This document shows positions 23,981-48,060 of a stretch of 64,000 bases of DNA, one piece after another. The first letter of the stretch is position 1. Each line of letters starts with the position of its first letter. Position numbers and translations under genes: made by a program. The stretch covers positions 39,491,749 through 39,555,748 of the forward strand of contig CM017563.1 of the NCBI GenBank assembly GCA_007844125.1. The letters are read 5' to 3'. The stretch is from Sinonovacula constricta (taxonomy: Eukaryota > Mollusca > Bivalvia > Cardiida > Solecurtidae). Below the pieces are notes generated by a model that was not told where the DNA came from, ran no database searches, and saw only the letters and a program-made list of their open reading frames with translations.

Positions 23981-24082
23981 ATGGCGCTGGAAGAAAGCGA
24001 AAGCATTGTAAAAGCCAATACCCTTGAAAGGTATTCAAGCATGTCTCCTGACGTGTTTGTCCGATGCCTCCAGATTGCTTAA
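23981..24082 (+). other. Small open frame after a TATA-like string
   Basis: A 33-codon frame begins with GAAGATGGCG, a good start context, 18 bases after a TATATATATAG string. The local composition is less AT-rich than its surroundings. No homology is recognised, and the TATA-like string is too close to the ATG for a normal leader. It could be a gene fragment, a retained exon end or chance. Confidence 0.15.
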
Positions 24083-25902
24083 AGTGTCTCGCTCGCGAAA
24101 CTATCGAAACTGCACCAAAGTTGCAGGAAAGCTGTTGCCATTGCCTTCCAAGGTTGGACAATTTTGATCGGAAATAACATACGCGAAATACCATGTTGTA
24201 CCTAGCCTTTTGATAAAGATATGCCTACATTTAGTTCCATGAACTTAGTTGAATGTAAATTAACCATTTACTTTAGGTAAATCAATTTTCAGTTTACGGC
24301 TTTAAGAGCAATTAATAACATAGATTGAATAGGCATTGCCAACGTTTCATGGATTTTGGCTGGGCCGTTTTCGTAAAAAAAATACATTTTCTTTTTCAAA
24401 TAAGTTCTTTGATATATTAAGGTAGCTGGCGTACCGAAACAAAGCTTCAGGCAGTTGTTAGCTATTGACTGTTGCATTTGACTTCACTAAGCCGTCATCA
24501 CTTGCTGGCACGTGAATATTGTCGAAAATCTAGATGATTTATTTATGTTTGATAACTTCTGGCAGTTTAAAGCAGAGAAAGGGATTTAGAAATAGGTCAA
24601 ATAAAGGTTTTGATCCCTATCTCGATTTGCCTGGTATTAAATGTGCCACGTATCTTTAAATATGTGATAACTTAATATGGAGACCCACACAATCTTGTCT
24701 TTTTTTCATTGTTTGCAAATATTTCAAAATCAACACCATAAGTTATAAAGGTGTTCGAATTTCAGGGTGGGTGATGTGAAAGGATGGCTGAATCAACAGT
24801 TTTTGAATTATATCGATTTAAGACATAAAAATACACATTCACCAAAGAAAATGTAAGTTCATGTTACCTCTAAGTAGATTTTCTAACAATAGTTAATTAT
24901 ATATTAACCAGTCTCGCGAGTAATATATATATATATATACACAAATATGAGATACTTGTACATCTTAAGATTGTATGGACTTAATAACATTAGTATTAAT
25001 ATTTATAAAAGCTAAATATAAAATAATATTAAACGTTTTACTTATAAGCGAGACGCTCGTGTGGAAACACGTATGTAACTTTTAAAATCAATAAATGTTA
25101 CAGTTGTTTCTCTTTTGCAGAATTACATTTGAGTGATATCATACACGTATATCTTTTATCTCTCTACTGCATCCAATCTTTGACATACTGCTTTTTCTGT
25201 TGTCCTCCTGCTGTAAATAATCAAATTTATTCAATAAGCATGAAGTGTCTGCAATTATTGGTCAATTAATCAGTGCCATACTTGCTGGCGCGTTACAGAC
25301 TGCAATGTTATTAACAATTCTCGAACGTTTGCAAATCTTTACTACGATCGGTCTTATTTTTCATTACTTAAAATATTTCAATTGTGAACTTTCTAAAGAA
25401 TTAATACGAGCAACTTAGTTTAGTATTTACATCGAAGAAGATGTCAAAGAAAATATTAATTTGATTTTAAGTTTTCTTTTATACTAGCAGTAGCCGTATA
25501 TCAAATTACTGACTGATTTATTTTATGTAGAAACGCGAATTTAAATCTTGCATGAGGTAAACCTAAATGTTATGCAAATGTTCTTTAATAAAACGTCACA
25601 GTAACGTCAGATAACATGTACATCGAAACATTATACACATTTGCCTGGTCATTTATCGTATATGCGTTTATAATTTCATTACATTGTACACATCAAAACA
25701 GCATAGAATATCCAGTTAATTACCAAACCTGTAATAAAGATTCCAATCGTCCGGAATTTAAGTCACTTCCCTTTACTGTTTTATTGTTTAAATTAGTAAC
25801 CGAACTTGAACGGTGTAGGTATCATCACGATTATTCTGATGAACCAATATGCCACACATAAGGATCGTTCCAAATGTTTTATTCCGCTATTGTCAGTGAT
25901 TG
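24083..25902. other. No gene seen
   Basis: AT-rich sequence with a short (AT)9 at 24922-24939. Positions 25245-25285 resemble 20040-20085. No frame has recognisable content. Confidence 0.5.
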
Positions 25903-25910
25903 GTTTAAAT
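25903..25910. repeat. hAT target-site duplication, left
   Basis: GTTTAAAT directly abuts the left TIR. The right partner at 27881-27888 is GTTCAAAT. Confidence 0.85.
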
Positions 25911-27880
25911 TAGGGATGTTAACGAATATTCGAGCATTCGAATATTCGAATATCAGGTCGCTATTCGAATAGAGATTTTGGGATTCAAATATTTTATCAT
26001 TTTGTTAAGTTTGAAGGAAAACTGAAAAGACATTTCTTTAGTTAATCGTTTTGTTTCCCAACGACTTAAGACGCTGGCGATATGTGATTGCGCTCGCTCT
26101 AAGATATAGGGGGTGGGTCAAATCTCCTGATGACAAATCTGGTTAACAGCATGAAATCACTTTACCGCGCACAGCTCCTTCTCTGCCCTCTCTCCCACTT
26201 AGACCCAGTCACATCACCATACAGCTGTAAAAACAGATGCCAAAGTACAATAAACGCACATGTCAGTTCAATGCTGCGGCAATTAGCTACAGCAATTACG
26301 TAACACTGACCGAGCTTCGGTTGGGATAGTGTGTAATAAATACATTATATAAGGCTATGCTTATTGACAACAGTATACCAGAACTTTTATTTTTGGAAAG
26401 CACAACTAGATCACTATCAAACAAACTTGAATTGCAATCACTTTCTGTTTTTTGTCACTCTACTTCATACTTGATACTTTTTTCCAATACAATACCGCGA
26501 CTTCTGTTATTTTTTGTCACCGCGATGTTCTGTTCTGTGTTTTTGCTTCGTTCTCTCCTTATAACAAAAATGTAAATCTACAGACTTTGTGATCGTTCGT
26601 CATATGTTTACTTAACACACTTAAAACTCACGAGCTTACAATTTTAATCATTCTTTATATATAAATTGATTGTTACTTCATCAGTTAATCAACAGTCAGG
26701 TAATTTTGACACTAGTCAATCACAGTAATTGTCGTCATCAAATGGTTTTGTTTACCCTCGCCTTTCACCCGTAGGCATAAGGCGAGCAGGTTCGTAATTG
26801 TCACTTGTCTATTGGTTACTCAATGTCCCTAATTGACTTGTTGTGGCTTCGGATTAACGCCCTTAGTCATATTAGCCAATCATAATTAAACATCAATCTG
26901 ACCACCAACCAATAAAGAGCGTTAATTGGATGTAGACTTGAGCGATTTACCTTCATTAAAACTTCGTGGTTTTGCCTAATTTTCTTACAGTCGATCCAGT
27001 ATCACCCGCATTTTGTCCTTTTGAAAATGCCCCCTTTAATCATTAATGTATTTAATAAGATAAGTCCACAAAACATAATTGACTGTTTGTTGTTATAAAT
27101 TGTTTGCGGTTAGTAGAGTAAAATATTAAAATTGTGAGCTATTTTGCATGTGTTGTACAGTTTCATCTAATAAAATTATAATATGGTCTTATTAAATTGA
27201 TATGTAAACAATAAAAGGAGCTTAAGTAGCTCTTTTAATATGTCATACGTTAATATACATAAGTAATTAAGTACGCAAAATGTCTTTAAACTGTAAAGGT
27301 TATTGCACGAAGTACAATGCGTAACAAAAAGACACACAAGTTTAAGGTGACTAATTAATAATGTATATATTATACGGGACTTTGCAGGTCATCTTAACAT
27401 TGATTGGATACTATATAGTTTAAGTAAGAGTTTCAATGTTAACATCAATAATAATAATAATAATAATTGTTAAGTAACAATGACCTTGTTTACGCATTTA
27501 CTGGCATTCTTCATTGAGAATATTCTCTTGCAAATTACCGCTGACCGAGTAAAAAAACACCACGTCTGGTCCTTCACTATAAAAAGGATAACGGTGGATT
27601 GATAATATTGCCGTTTGTATTTCAAAAACAGAAATCGTCGTTTTAAAATTAAAAGCTATGCTGGAATCATCAATCTACCGCCGCCTCTGCAATAGGTAAG
27701 GCTAGCAATGTAAATTATGGCCAGAAATAAACATTTTACAATGAATCAGCACATTGACCCCAATGTAAAATTACCGTGTTATGTGTCTCTATGATATAAA
27801 TTCGCTCCGAATATTCGAATATGATTCGAATACACGTAACGAATATTCGAATATCCTTTTGAGATTTGATTACATCCCTA
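25911..27880. mobile_element. Non-autonomous hAT element, 1970 bp
   Basis: The ends are inverted: TAGGGATGTTAACGAATA on the left and, in reverse complement, TAGGGATGTAATCAAAT on the right. Both termini carry clusters of TATTCGAATA-type palindromes within about 90 bp. The flanks are GTTTAAAT (25903-25910) and GTTCAAAT (27881-27888), an 8-bp target duplication with one change. TIRs starting TAGGGATGT with TTCGAA repeats and an 8-bp duplication are typical of hAT transposons. No transposase frame is visible inside. The interior holds several CCAAT-type boxes (about 26813, 26876 and 26908), a TATA-like CTATAAAAAGG at 27577-27587 and an ATG at about 27658 running into AG|GTAAGG, possibly remnants of a promoter and first exon. 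Confidence 0.9.
27445..27468. repeat. (AAT)n short microsatellite
   Basis: About 24 bases of AAT repeats inside the hAT element. Confidence 0.9.
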
Positions 27881-27888
27881 GTTCAAAT
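27881..27888. repeat. hAT target-site duplication, right
   Basis: GTTCAAAT directly abuts the right TIR and differs from the left copy at one base. Confidence 0.85.
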
Positions 27889-28430
27889 CAATGTTGTTGT
27901 TGTGTGTTTATATAGACAAAAGTATTCAATCAACGATTCATATGTTTATCTTCAGCATACAATAAAATTCGTTTTCTCTTTCTTGCTGCATAATTCTAAA
28001 GCATATTTAAGTAACATGTTATGTTTTATATTTAAGTGTTTTGCCGTTATATGTAGCATTCTCTATTTTCAAAGGAAATTATTTAATTAATTTTGCTAAC
28101 AGACGATTTTGTAAGACTCAAAACCACTGTGGTTATCTGACATTAATAAAAAAACTTGTTGTATTCGACAATTTATTTAAAAGCAAAAAATATATTACAT
28201 AAAAATACTGAATTTTCAATACTAAATTTTCAATATTAGATAAGGAAATAATGTACCAACAATTGATATTCTGAGAAATCACGCCAGAACAATACTTTAA
28301 CCTTGTAATACTTACACCTATTAAATGCCAATATTTATTGACCTTGTTGTTTTGTAGTTTCGTTATATCAATTGTCTTCAGCAAGTTTTAAAAAGCGCAT
28401 GTTATTTGTTTCACTTGTCAACGAGAAAAA
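27889..28430. other. No gene seen
   Basis: AT-rich DNA between the hAT element and copy B, with no recognisable frame. It may correspond to copy A sequence that lies off the left edge of the window. Confidence 0.4.
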
Positions 28431-31400
28431 AAAGATAATGAGTATGACGTCGATAAGCAGGTGGTATTTACGATACTGATGAACAAATATGCACACCTCG
28501 GAGCAAGACCCTTCAAACTGAAGTTATTAGGCCAATCCAGAGGAATTTGCCAATATTGGCAGAACATTGATAGATAACAAGTGCCAACTGCGTGCTTAGC
28601 GTCCATGAAGATGCGTTTCCAGATTGTCCAAGATAACACTGGGCCTAAATTATGTGTTTATCACACAGGAATAAACACTTAAGTAGTATATGACATAAAC
28701 ATGTGAACTGGCATGTGATGATAGGTTCTGCTGTTTGTGTTATTGCTTTATTGTTCAAGGACGCGCCTTCACTGTTACTGATTGCAACGCGTTTTTTCAA
28801 TATTTCGCTAAGTAAAGCTTTTTCCTGTTTACACTATCAGAATTCCACAGAATCATTGTTAGAACAAGTCAAAGCCCGACTCACCGGGTTTACTAATAAC
28901 CGTTTTATGAATGACACTTTGTATAAACTTATTTCTATAATATTCTTAACAACTTCACAATAATAACTGCTTATTTTGAACTTGATGTATATTCCTCGTT
29001 ATTGCAACGTAGTATGAAAAATACAACACATGTCCACATAAAGTTGTATCTATGAAAATTGCAAAGAGTTACCCTTTCCTACTCTAGACAGCAATAACGG
29101 TAATGTCAGAGCAGTGATAGGTTGATAGTTTATCGATGGAAACATTATAATTTCGCTCTATTGCTGTTGGGACATCACCTATGATTTTTCTTGCAAAGGA
29201 GCATGTAGTTATCTGTGGATTGACTACTTTTCAAATCGAGGAACGAAAAGATGCATTGGTAGGTTGGTCATTATTGAAATATTTCTGCCAATATGACAAT
29301 AATTTCGTACGTACTTGTTAATCTAAGAGCGGTTTCATCGTGGAAGTATATTGCCTTTTAACGCAGTCCTATAAATACCCTACCAATTGACAACTGCTTC
29401 ATGTTGTCAGATTTCTGGCGCCAGAGTAATTTGGACAAGGATCTTTGTTTAAAATTGTACACTTATATATGCGTACAATATGTAATGCATGCTATTTAAG
29501 GGTGTCTGAAATAACGTCTCCGTCCCATATAAATTTCTAATTAATTAAAAGCAGGGTTTTACTTTGTTCCTTATTTTCTTTTTTTAAAAGCACCATTAAC
29601 GCCTACGGTATTTCTATCAAAGCTGTTCAGATACATCTTCGAGAAATCTTATTTAACGATTGGAACGTAAATATATCCATTGTCTGCCAATGTCCTTAAG
29701 CACCGAGGTATATAGACACTTTAGTCTGGTCACTAGAAATCGGTGATAAGCCTCGTCATTTTATCAGGTATTTGCTTAATGACTGAGCTCACCTATTGCT
29801 GTTCTTTAAACGTGAAGACTTGATGAAAATTTTATAAACGCCTTTCAATCGGTATGGATATTGTCGACAAATGATCACATTTGCTTCAATTGGTAACTGA
29901 TATTAAGTACAATAAACATTCTGATCACTCTTGCGTTTAAGTAAAAAGTTCCTCAGGGATTCAATTATATCTTGACCTACTTATGTTCAGTCCTCGGCGT
30001 TTGTGGATTTTTTTCTAGAGATAATATAGTCATAGTTAGTCATTTTAAAATGATGACAAAACATCAATTGGTACAGGATGAACACTCACTTGTCTCGTTC
30101 GATATAAATGACAAAATTATTATTGCCTTTCTTAGTAAGGTCTATACATGCGCATGGACGTGCTCAGCTCTCATGAAAATAACCAGATATTTATATAAAT
30201 AACTACTTTTCCATTTGGATTATATAGTAACGATTTGCTTGGATTATATACTAACGATTTGCTTTTAGTACATCACTAGATACATGTTCGCACATAAAGC
30301 CATGTCGTTTATTGAAACAGTGGCTGCTAATTAAAGTTATCGTTTGATTGTAGAAAGTTTACAAACTGGTTTAATAATGCTTGTCGTTATATTAACTTGA
30401 AACAGATTGAGCTGGCAACTGTCAGAAAATGAAAGTTGAATATAACAAAAAACAAGGAAACTGGGACTGCTTTCATCGATATCATCTTTTTATTATTAAT
30501 AATATACAAAGATATGATCTTGCACTATCCATCTGAAGCAGATTAAGGGCATTCCGAGAAGACTGTGTTATATAATTAATTGAGACAATGGGGCTGAATC
30601 CAACAAATATAGCCAACACATATTGTGATACGTTTGGGAGAGTACTTCTTTATTGTGCTAGTTCATCTTGTAATTTTACTGTACGAATAGATAAACATAC
30701 TTGCCGGACGCCATGCTATTAACCCACAGCAATAAACAAGGATCTTGCTGACATTTGATAATGAACGTAAAGAAAAATCCTGATAGTGAACCACGTATTT
30801 AAGCTTGTACGTGGTAATGTATGTACATTTTCCTTTCCAGCATCAGGTCATTAACATTGGACCAGAAGTCAGAGTAAGCTGCTGACATATCTTTATCAAC
30901 TGATGTTTTGTAGAAACGGTTAACGAGAGTATACATTTTTCAAAATGTATGTTTCCTTTGTTCACAATAACGGACGTCTGTTGATGGGTCGGCTTTTGCA
31001 CAGAAATATGATTCCGCGTGATAAAGTTAGCAGTTAAAAGTCAGTACCTTATTAATTTGTCGAATGAAAAGAAATATGTGTATTTGACAGTAGCTGCAAT
31101 TCTGTATATTATTATTGACGAGCCTTTAAGTAATAAATTAGATAGTTTTTGAAAATACTGAGGCATGTTGACTGTTCCCAAATGTAGTTCCAGCACACAA
31201 TACAAATTACAAAAACAATAAACACGTTTTTAATTATGAACTTTATACTCCATTACAGTGACAAACACAGTCCTATTCTGTTGAATCATAAAGGGCATTT
31301 TTAATGTTTCAAGCATTACCGGTTTAATCTCTTTTATAAAGAAATTAGCAATTATACAAGCACGTAGCGTCAGTTGCCAACACGTCAAATTTATTCAAGA

Positions 31401-32805
31401 GCTTTGCAACAAAATTCACTCTTATTCTAGAACAGAATGCAACATTGAGTAGGAGTGGTTCAGTTAGGGAGAAAGATGTTTAAACACATGAAAAAACATG
31501 TTTATTTTAAATAATTATTATTCGTTAAATTGATTCTCAACACTTAAAGAATTTAGCAACTCTAAACTAGAATAGCATCCATACTTTAACCATAGACATA
31601 TTGACACTTTTTTTTAAAAGAACATATCAGTAAATTAATAATCTTATCCTTGCATTCTCACTATATAATTTGACAATAGGGACAACTTTGTTTTTACATA
31701 AACGCTATTGTTTTCTGTCATGATTAAGCATGACAAATTGATTGATTAAGACGTGCTCTCAGTTCAATCTAATTCAGCTTAATATGCTTTCGTTAAGTCC
31801 CCCAAGGAGTGAACTGCTTGGAATGTGTGTAAAGTGTGTACAAATTGTAAAATATGTTGTTTTCAATATCATTATAGTACTATATTTAAGCTACATCCGC
31901 CGTCTGAACCTAGCATACTCAAGACAGTCATGATGCGTACAAAGGGAGTTATGTTAATTTGTTAAGTATACCTACTTGTTTAGATTTGTTGATATTGACA
32001 CTTAAAATGCCCACCGTTACATTTCCAACTGTAAAGTACAAAACTAAATAAAAGACCGTATAATCTTTAATTTAACAAATTAAACAGCACCAAGTGTTTT
32101 TAAAGATTTTAAAGACATATTTACAGTTTTGTGTCATTTCTTTTTTGTCTTTATATATTAGCTGAACAGGTACTTTCAATGGGTTTCTAACATTCCTTTA
32201 ATGTATTGCTCCGGAGGATTGTTATTCTTATGCACTTTCATAATTTGAGTAATTTATTGTCCAAGCATAATGGTTTTAACTTTGTTTCTTTAGAATTCTT
32301 AAACATTGCACATTAAAACTGCCACACCTTCAAACTAAAAATGACAAGAAACAACGAAAATTCACATTGACATTATTTTTTCCAGCTTTATTCTGTAACA
32401 TTCAGTGAACACCGTACATAGAACATCAACCATTCAATAAATATGAATTAACTATAAAGAAGTTCCTCTCATGAATCTTACTTTAAGGTGTATAAAGAAA
32501 AGTTATAATGACACCCGCAGAAGACTAACGCCGGACACGTTTTTGATAAATGTTCCTTGACTTATCATTTCTTGTGGAAAGTAATATGACATTTTATTTG
32601 CGGTGGGCAGTTAAAACAGATATATATATTTCAACAAATAGTTTGAGGTACTTTAGCGGGAGCTGCTGTTGTAAACCTGTTTATTGTCACATTCGAAACA
32701 ATGTGAAGATTATAGCTGACGGATATTTAAAAGTGTTTGTGTGCTCGTGATAGGATCAATATCTTTCTTAATAAAATTTGTTCAACTTCAACTTTATAAG
32801 GTACC
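28431..32805. other. No complete gene (copy B)
   Basis: Duplicated non-coding DNA matched to about 1-3500. At 28438-28575 a 45-codon plus-strand stretch is open, but it has no recognised domain and its A counterpart is outside the window. A hairpin lies at 30931-30950 (ATACATTTT / AAAATGTAT). Confidence 0.5.
30215..30262. repeat. 24-bp tandem duplication
   Basis: TTGGATTATATAGTAACGAT... is repeated at once with a single change (AGTAAC to ACTAAC). There are two units of 24 bp. Confidence 0.9.
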
Positions 32806-43989
<11,184 letters not shown>

Positions 43990-43990
<1 letters not shown>

Positions 43991-44420
43991 AATAATATGT
44001 CCATAACTTTGTTCTTAGCTATTCTCAAATCGTATGTATAAATGTCCATGGAAAAAATAAACAGGATGCTACAAACGTTTACACTTCTTCTCTGGTGAAA
44101 TTTTCCTGACTCAACAATTTAACTTCATTTACAAACACTAATTTGGTGTATTTCTTCTAATAGAAATACTATTTCTCTCCCTTCTAAATATCTGGTGGGC
44201 ATTATTCTTAAGTCACGTCACTACTTTCTATTTACGACGTCGTTAGGTAAAAAACGACCGTCAGCGTTTAGACATATTTTATTGAAATAGATCGGGTTTC
44301 CTTTTATTGAATACATTTGAGAAACAACACACAAGGAAGTGCAAGGTTAGAATTCTGAAAAACGATCGGCACCCCAGTCATTCCGTTTAGGCCGACGGCT
44401 CGTTTCCTGATACCATTTAG
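43990..44420 (+). mobile_element. Dispersed repeat, copy 2 (short subfamily, partial)
   Basis: It aligns with the left parts of 58513-59018 and 59441-59935. Shared strings include AACAGGATGCTA, the GACGTC / GTCAGCG blocks, AATAGATCGG, TTGAGAAAC and then the core start AGGAAGTGCAAGGTTAGA at 44336 with GGCACCCCAGTC. After the core it diverges. It lies within the B-specific insertion relative to copy A. Confidence 0.7.
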
Positions 44421-44995
44421 TTTGCCCCTTTTTGTTCAATGATTCATTTCAGGTATGTGTTTTACTTTTACACTTGACGTGCTACCTCTTATGGTATTTA
44501 CATATCACAACTTACAAGGTTTGCACGAGTGTGTACTAAAGTAGAAGATGTCAATGCTAGAAACCTGTTTATTTCTTCTTAACTGTTACAGCAAGGCTTT
44601 CGTTTTCATAAATTAAGAAAGGCGTTTTCAAAATTCTTTCACCGCAATGGTTTTATTGCTTCTAAGTATAATAGCAGTATGAAAACACTGATACAGAAAG
44701 GCATAAGCCATCCTGCATTTTATAAAAAAAAATGTGTTATACAAGTTAAGGAAAATTAAGGGTCTCAATAACTTTTCTGACCACTTTACAAAACTTATCA
44801 GAAAATGTATTGCAGACGGTTACAACCCGGGAATCCTTCGTTGTACTGTATTGCTTGCAATTGACCCTTTTACAGTCAAAAACTTGCATTGCTTTTAAAT
44901 TACACGATGACCGGACAGGTCGTTGAGACTATATTAAAACAGTGACTTAAAGCCATAATTGGACAGTTACTGTTGGAATCCTTGTCTCTTCATCT

Positions 44996-45910
44996 ATCCA
45001 GTCGTGCCCTATATAGGTGAGATAACTTGAGCAGTCTCCATACCCTTTACGTAAGATTGCACAGTAGGTATAACATCGGGATTTTTAGTACCTTTCTTAC
45101 ATATAATATGCCAACTGCGGATAAATCCTCGGCTTTTCATGAACTGTTTTTTAACTTATTAGCTCTTAACAATACTACGTTTTATTTTATTGGTAGGTTG
45201 TTTTCTAAATTTCGTTGTTTTCTTTCGTATTTTTTACATTTCATTTTTGACTTTTTTTGGAACATGATGTCATGGCATTATATGCCATATTTAAATTGAT
45301 CTTGTTATATATCAGCGCTTGGGCTGTTTTATTTGTTCCTATAATATCTTATAATACATCAGCGCATGGGCTGTTTTATTTCGAACTGATTTCTCGTTTG
45401 GGACTTTTGTTTTTCCGTTGCCGAGGCTTTTATTTACTGTACATACTGTACATATGTTTATAGTTTATTTTGTTGCTAGTTGTTATGTATGTATATAAGT
45501 TCATTGTATCTGTTTTAACTCGCGATGCAGGTGCTTACTGTTAGTTGTTTCACTTTGACGTGATGTTGTTATTTACACTGTTTGTTTGCTAGAAAAACCT
45601 TCAGGAAGTGCGGGGTTGGAGCGCTCCACAAACCAGGTTTAAGCATCCCAGCTGGCCCAGATTGACCGTTCCAACGCGGTAACTGATGTTTTTTCTTTAT
45701 GTGTGTTATGTCTCGTCTCTGTGTTTTTTTTCACATTTGCATTTACCTTGTTTGCCATTTTCTACTTGTAGATAAAATTTAAATATCTGTGAGAGTTTTG
45801 ATAGGACCTTTTCTTATTTACCTTTGCATGTGAATACATTTGTCCTGTGCCTTTTCAAATTTTGGTTTATGTTGCAATGGTCATAAGATTTTGTCATATT
45901 TCCTTATACA
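44996..45910 (+). mobile_element. Dispersed repeat, long subfamily copy 2
   Basis: It is collinear with 22336-23300. The core is at about 45601-45690 (AGGAAGTGCGGGGTTGGAGC, TTTAAGCATCCCAGC). The tail includes TTTGCATGTGAATACATTTG and TTCAAATTTTGGTTTATGTT, which also occurs at the SINE insertion site near 59010-59032. A 47-bp tandem duplication (ATCAGCGC.TGGGCTGTTTT) is at 45311-45404. Together with 43990-44420 it accounts for most of the extra length of B between A positions about 15950 and 16480. Confidence 0.75.
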
Positions 45911-47290
45911 ATTGTTTTCTTCAACTTTTTTTTTGCTTCACACAACAGAATAACAAGTGTAATTATTTGACTTGTGCCAGTTCACAGTTGCAAGTTCTGA
46001 TAATTCTTTCAACATATCTGTCTAAAACGACTAAGTAATCGGAAACATTTCACTTGTTTATTGCTTGCTCGATGAAGAGTATACAAAGCAAATTACGGGC
46101 GACCTTTTTGTCTAACCGTAAATAACATAATAGCGGTCTATCACGCAAAATACCTAATTGGTGCAATAAACCTGTTTTGCACTTGTTCCAGCTTATCCAT
46201 GACGAAGTTTAAAAGAACACCGTTAATGTCTATGTACATGTTGAATTAAGGACAGTGTTATGGACATTTAATAACGGTATGTATGACAGGTGCGTTGATA
46301 TGTAAAAATAAGGTATGTCATTGATATAAGTCAAATGTAAGTAAAAGAAGTCAACATAACAAACAGTCGATAATTGTTAAGAAATTAATTAAAAACAAGT
46401 CAGTGAATGTATTTTTAATTTAAACGGCGTGATGGGATCATGCTTAGTTATCAACCATTTGTTTGTTTATTGGGTTTATCGTCCCACCAACAGTATTTAA
46501 GTTATCTGGAAACGGTTCAACCAGTTGTTTCGAAATAAACATATAATGATTATTAAAGGCTTGGCGATTATAACTCCCGAATAACCGACGTAACTGCGTG
46601 TATTATTTCGTAAAACATTATTAAACTAGTATAACTTTCTCCCTTTGAACGTGTGGTGTATATAAAGGCCAGTTTCTTTTGTTTTCATCACACGTGGGAC
46701 TTATGAGCAGTGACAGACCCGACTATTAGTTCCGTTTCATTTATTTATATTCATCGTTCCGTTATCGGTATTTGCTGAGCAACAGTCATAGTATAAACAG
46801 ACTGCCAATGTGTGAAGATTGGCAAAGGCTAAATACAGTTGGTTGTTGTCAGGGAAAACTTAGGCTAGCATTATTTTAGACATCGCTTTTTTTCGCTTAA
46901 TTATGTGGGGATTCTTTTCTTTTTGTGCATTTAACATAATAAATGATTTTGTATATGTCGTCTTTTATTTTCATATAAAAAAGAATACAATATGTCAACG
47001 ATAGTAAATATTGTAAGATTTAGCAAAATAAACATTATGTTTCACACCTGAAAAGTTAATTACCTGATCGTGCTTTGATCTCAAGATTCAAGGCAACATA
47101 CATCTATTTTAAGTAACCCTTGTGTATATATTTGTTATTATCGGAATTACTCTCAATTAAATAGATGACTGTGAAATATGATTATGCTATGCATCATAAT
47201 GCTTCTTTTGGACTACGTAGGAGTTTATATGGTTACATTACACTTATTCTATAAAGGACTACGGTTTTATAACAATTCTGGCATCTTCCT
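45911..47290. other. No gene seen (copy B)
   Basis: Duplicated DNA matching 16640-17400 (16663 to 46176, GGCTTGGCGATTATAA shared at about 16980 and 46558, 17208 to 46781). Confidence 0.55.
46458..46516 (-). mobile_element. Truncated SINE (3' end only)
   Basis: GTTTATTGGGTTTATCGTC, then CCACCAACAGTATTTAAGTT and TCTGGAAACGGT match the 3' end of the SINE at 59033-59351 with few changes. The tRNA-like head and body are missing. Copy A lacks it at the matching position (about 16900), which marks it as a later insertion in B. Confidence 0.8.
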
Positions 47291-47330
47291 CTGTGTGCAC
47301 CAGATGCACATGCGGCAAAATCGGTCAATG

Positions 47331-47560
47331 CCTATCACATATCACACGTGTCGATGCGGTCTATATTTTAAATAACCTATCACATATCACACGTGTCGAT
47401 GCGGTCTATATTTTAAACAACCTATCACATATCACACGTGTCGATGCGGTCTATATTTTAAACAACCTATCACATATCACACGTGTCGATGCGGTCTATA
47501 TTTTAAACAAACTATCACATATCACACGTGTCGATGCGGTCTATATTTTAAACAAACGAA
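47331..47560. repeat. 45-bp minisatellite, five units
   Basis: Units such as TATCACATATCACACGTGTC...GCGGTCTATATTTTAAAC repeat with a 45-bp period. They are nearly identical, with changes only near AAATAACC / AAACAACC / AAACAAAC. Because 45 is a multiple of three, one plus-strand frame stays open and repeats a 15-residue peptide (SHITRVDAVYILNNL). No evidence ties this to a gene. Confidence 0.97.
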
Positions 47561-47745
47561 AAAGCGATTTTGTTTAATTGCCTCAGTGGCTTTGTACAAA
47601 ATTGCTTAGGTGTATCGGATTAGAATACACATGCAAGATGTGTAAGAATGATGTTCACTGGTTCCTGATTGATAATAGTCATAATATTCGTGATGCTTAT
47701 TACTGGATGTTTTATCAACGGTCATATAGTTTTAGCATCAAAGTC

Positions 47746-47940
47746 TGAATAAATGTTGTGATAAAGATCTTCCGATAGACATTATACGAAATATAATTGG
47801 GTGACCATCTGTTTTCACGTGACATAGTAGACGAGAGGGATAGCGATACGGTCATTATATACAGGCAATAGAATGTCTGGACCATATGATAACTACTCTT
47901 CGACATCCAACAAAATGCCATCTTCTTGTCCCTCATCCAA
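47746..47940 (-). pseudogene. Exon-like fragment (copy B), partner of 18439-18639
   Basis: The minus strand encodes NVYRKIFITTFIQT in one frame and DEGQEDGILLDVEE in another, both matching copy A peptides. In-frame stops and a frameshift separate them, so this copy cannot make the A-like peptide. DNA identity is about 80% over the best 70 bases (ATTGGGTGACCATCTGTTTT is shared exactly). The domain is not identified. Confidence 0.35.
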
Positions 47941-48060
47941 GAGTTGTAACATATACTTTAATTACTTTTGGTGCAATTTTGATCTCTTTGTGCCAATATA
48001 AAGACTTCTATATGAAATGACACCACATCATTAACATAATAAAAGTACTCTTTACAGTTG

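Noticed and set aside
47331..47560. A CRISPR array
   Set aside because: The 45-bp units are contiguous with no unique spacers, and the DNA is eukaryotic. This is a minisatellite.
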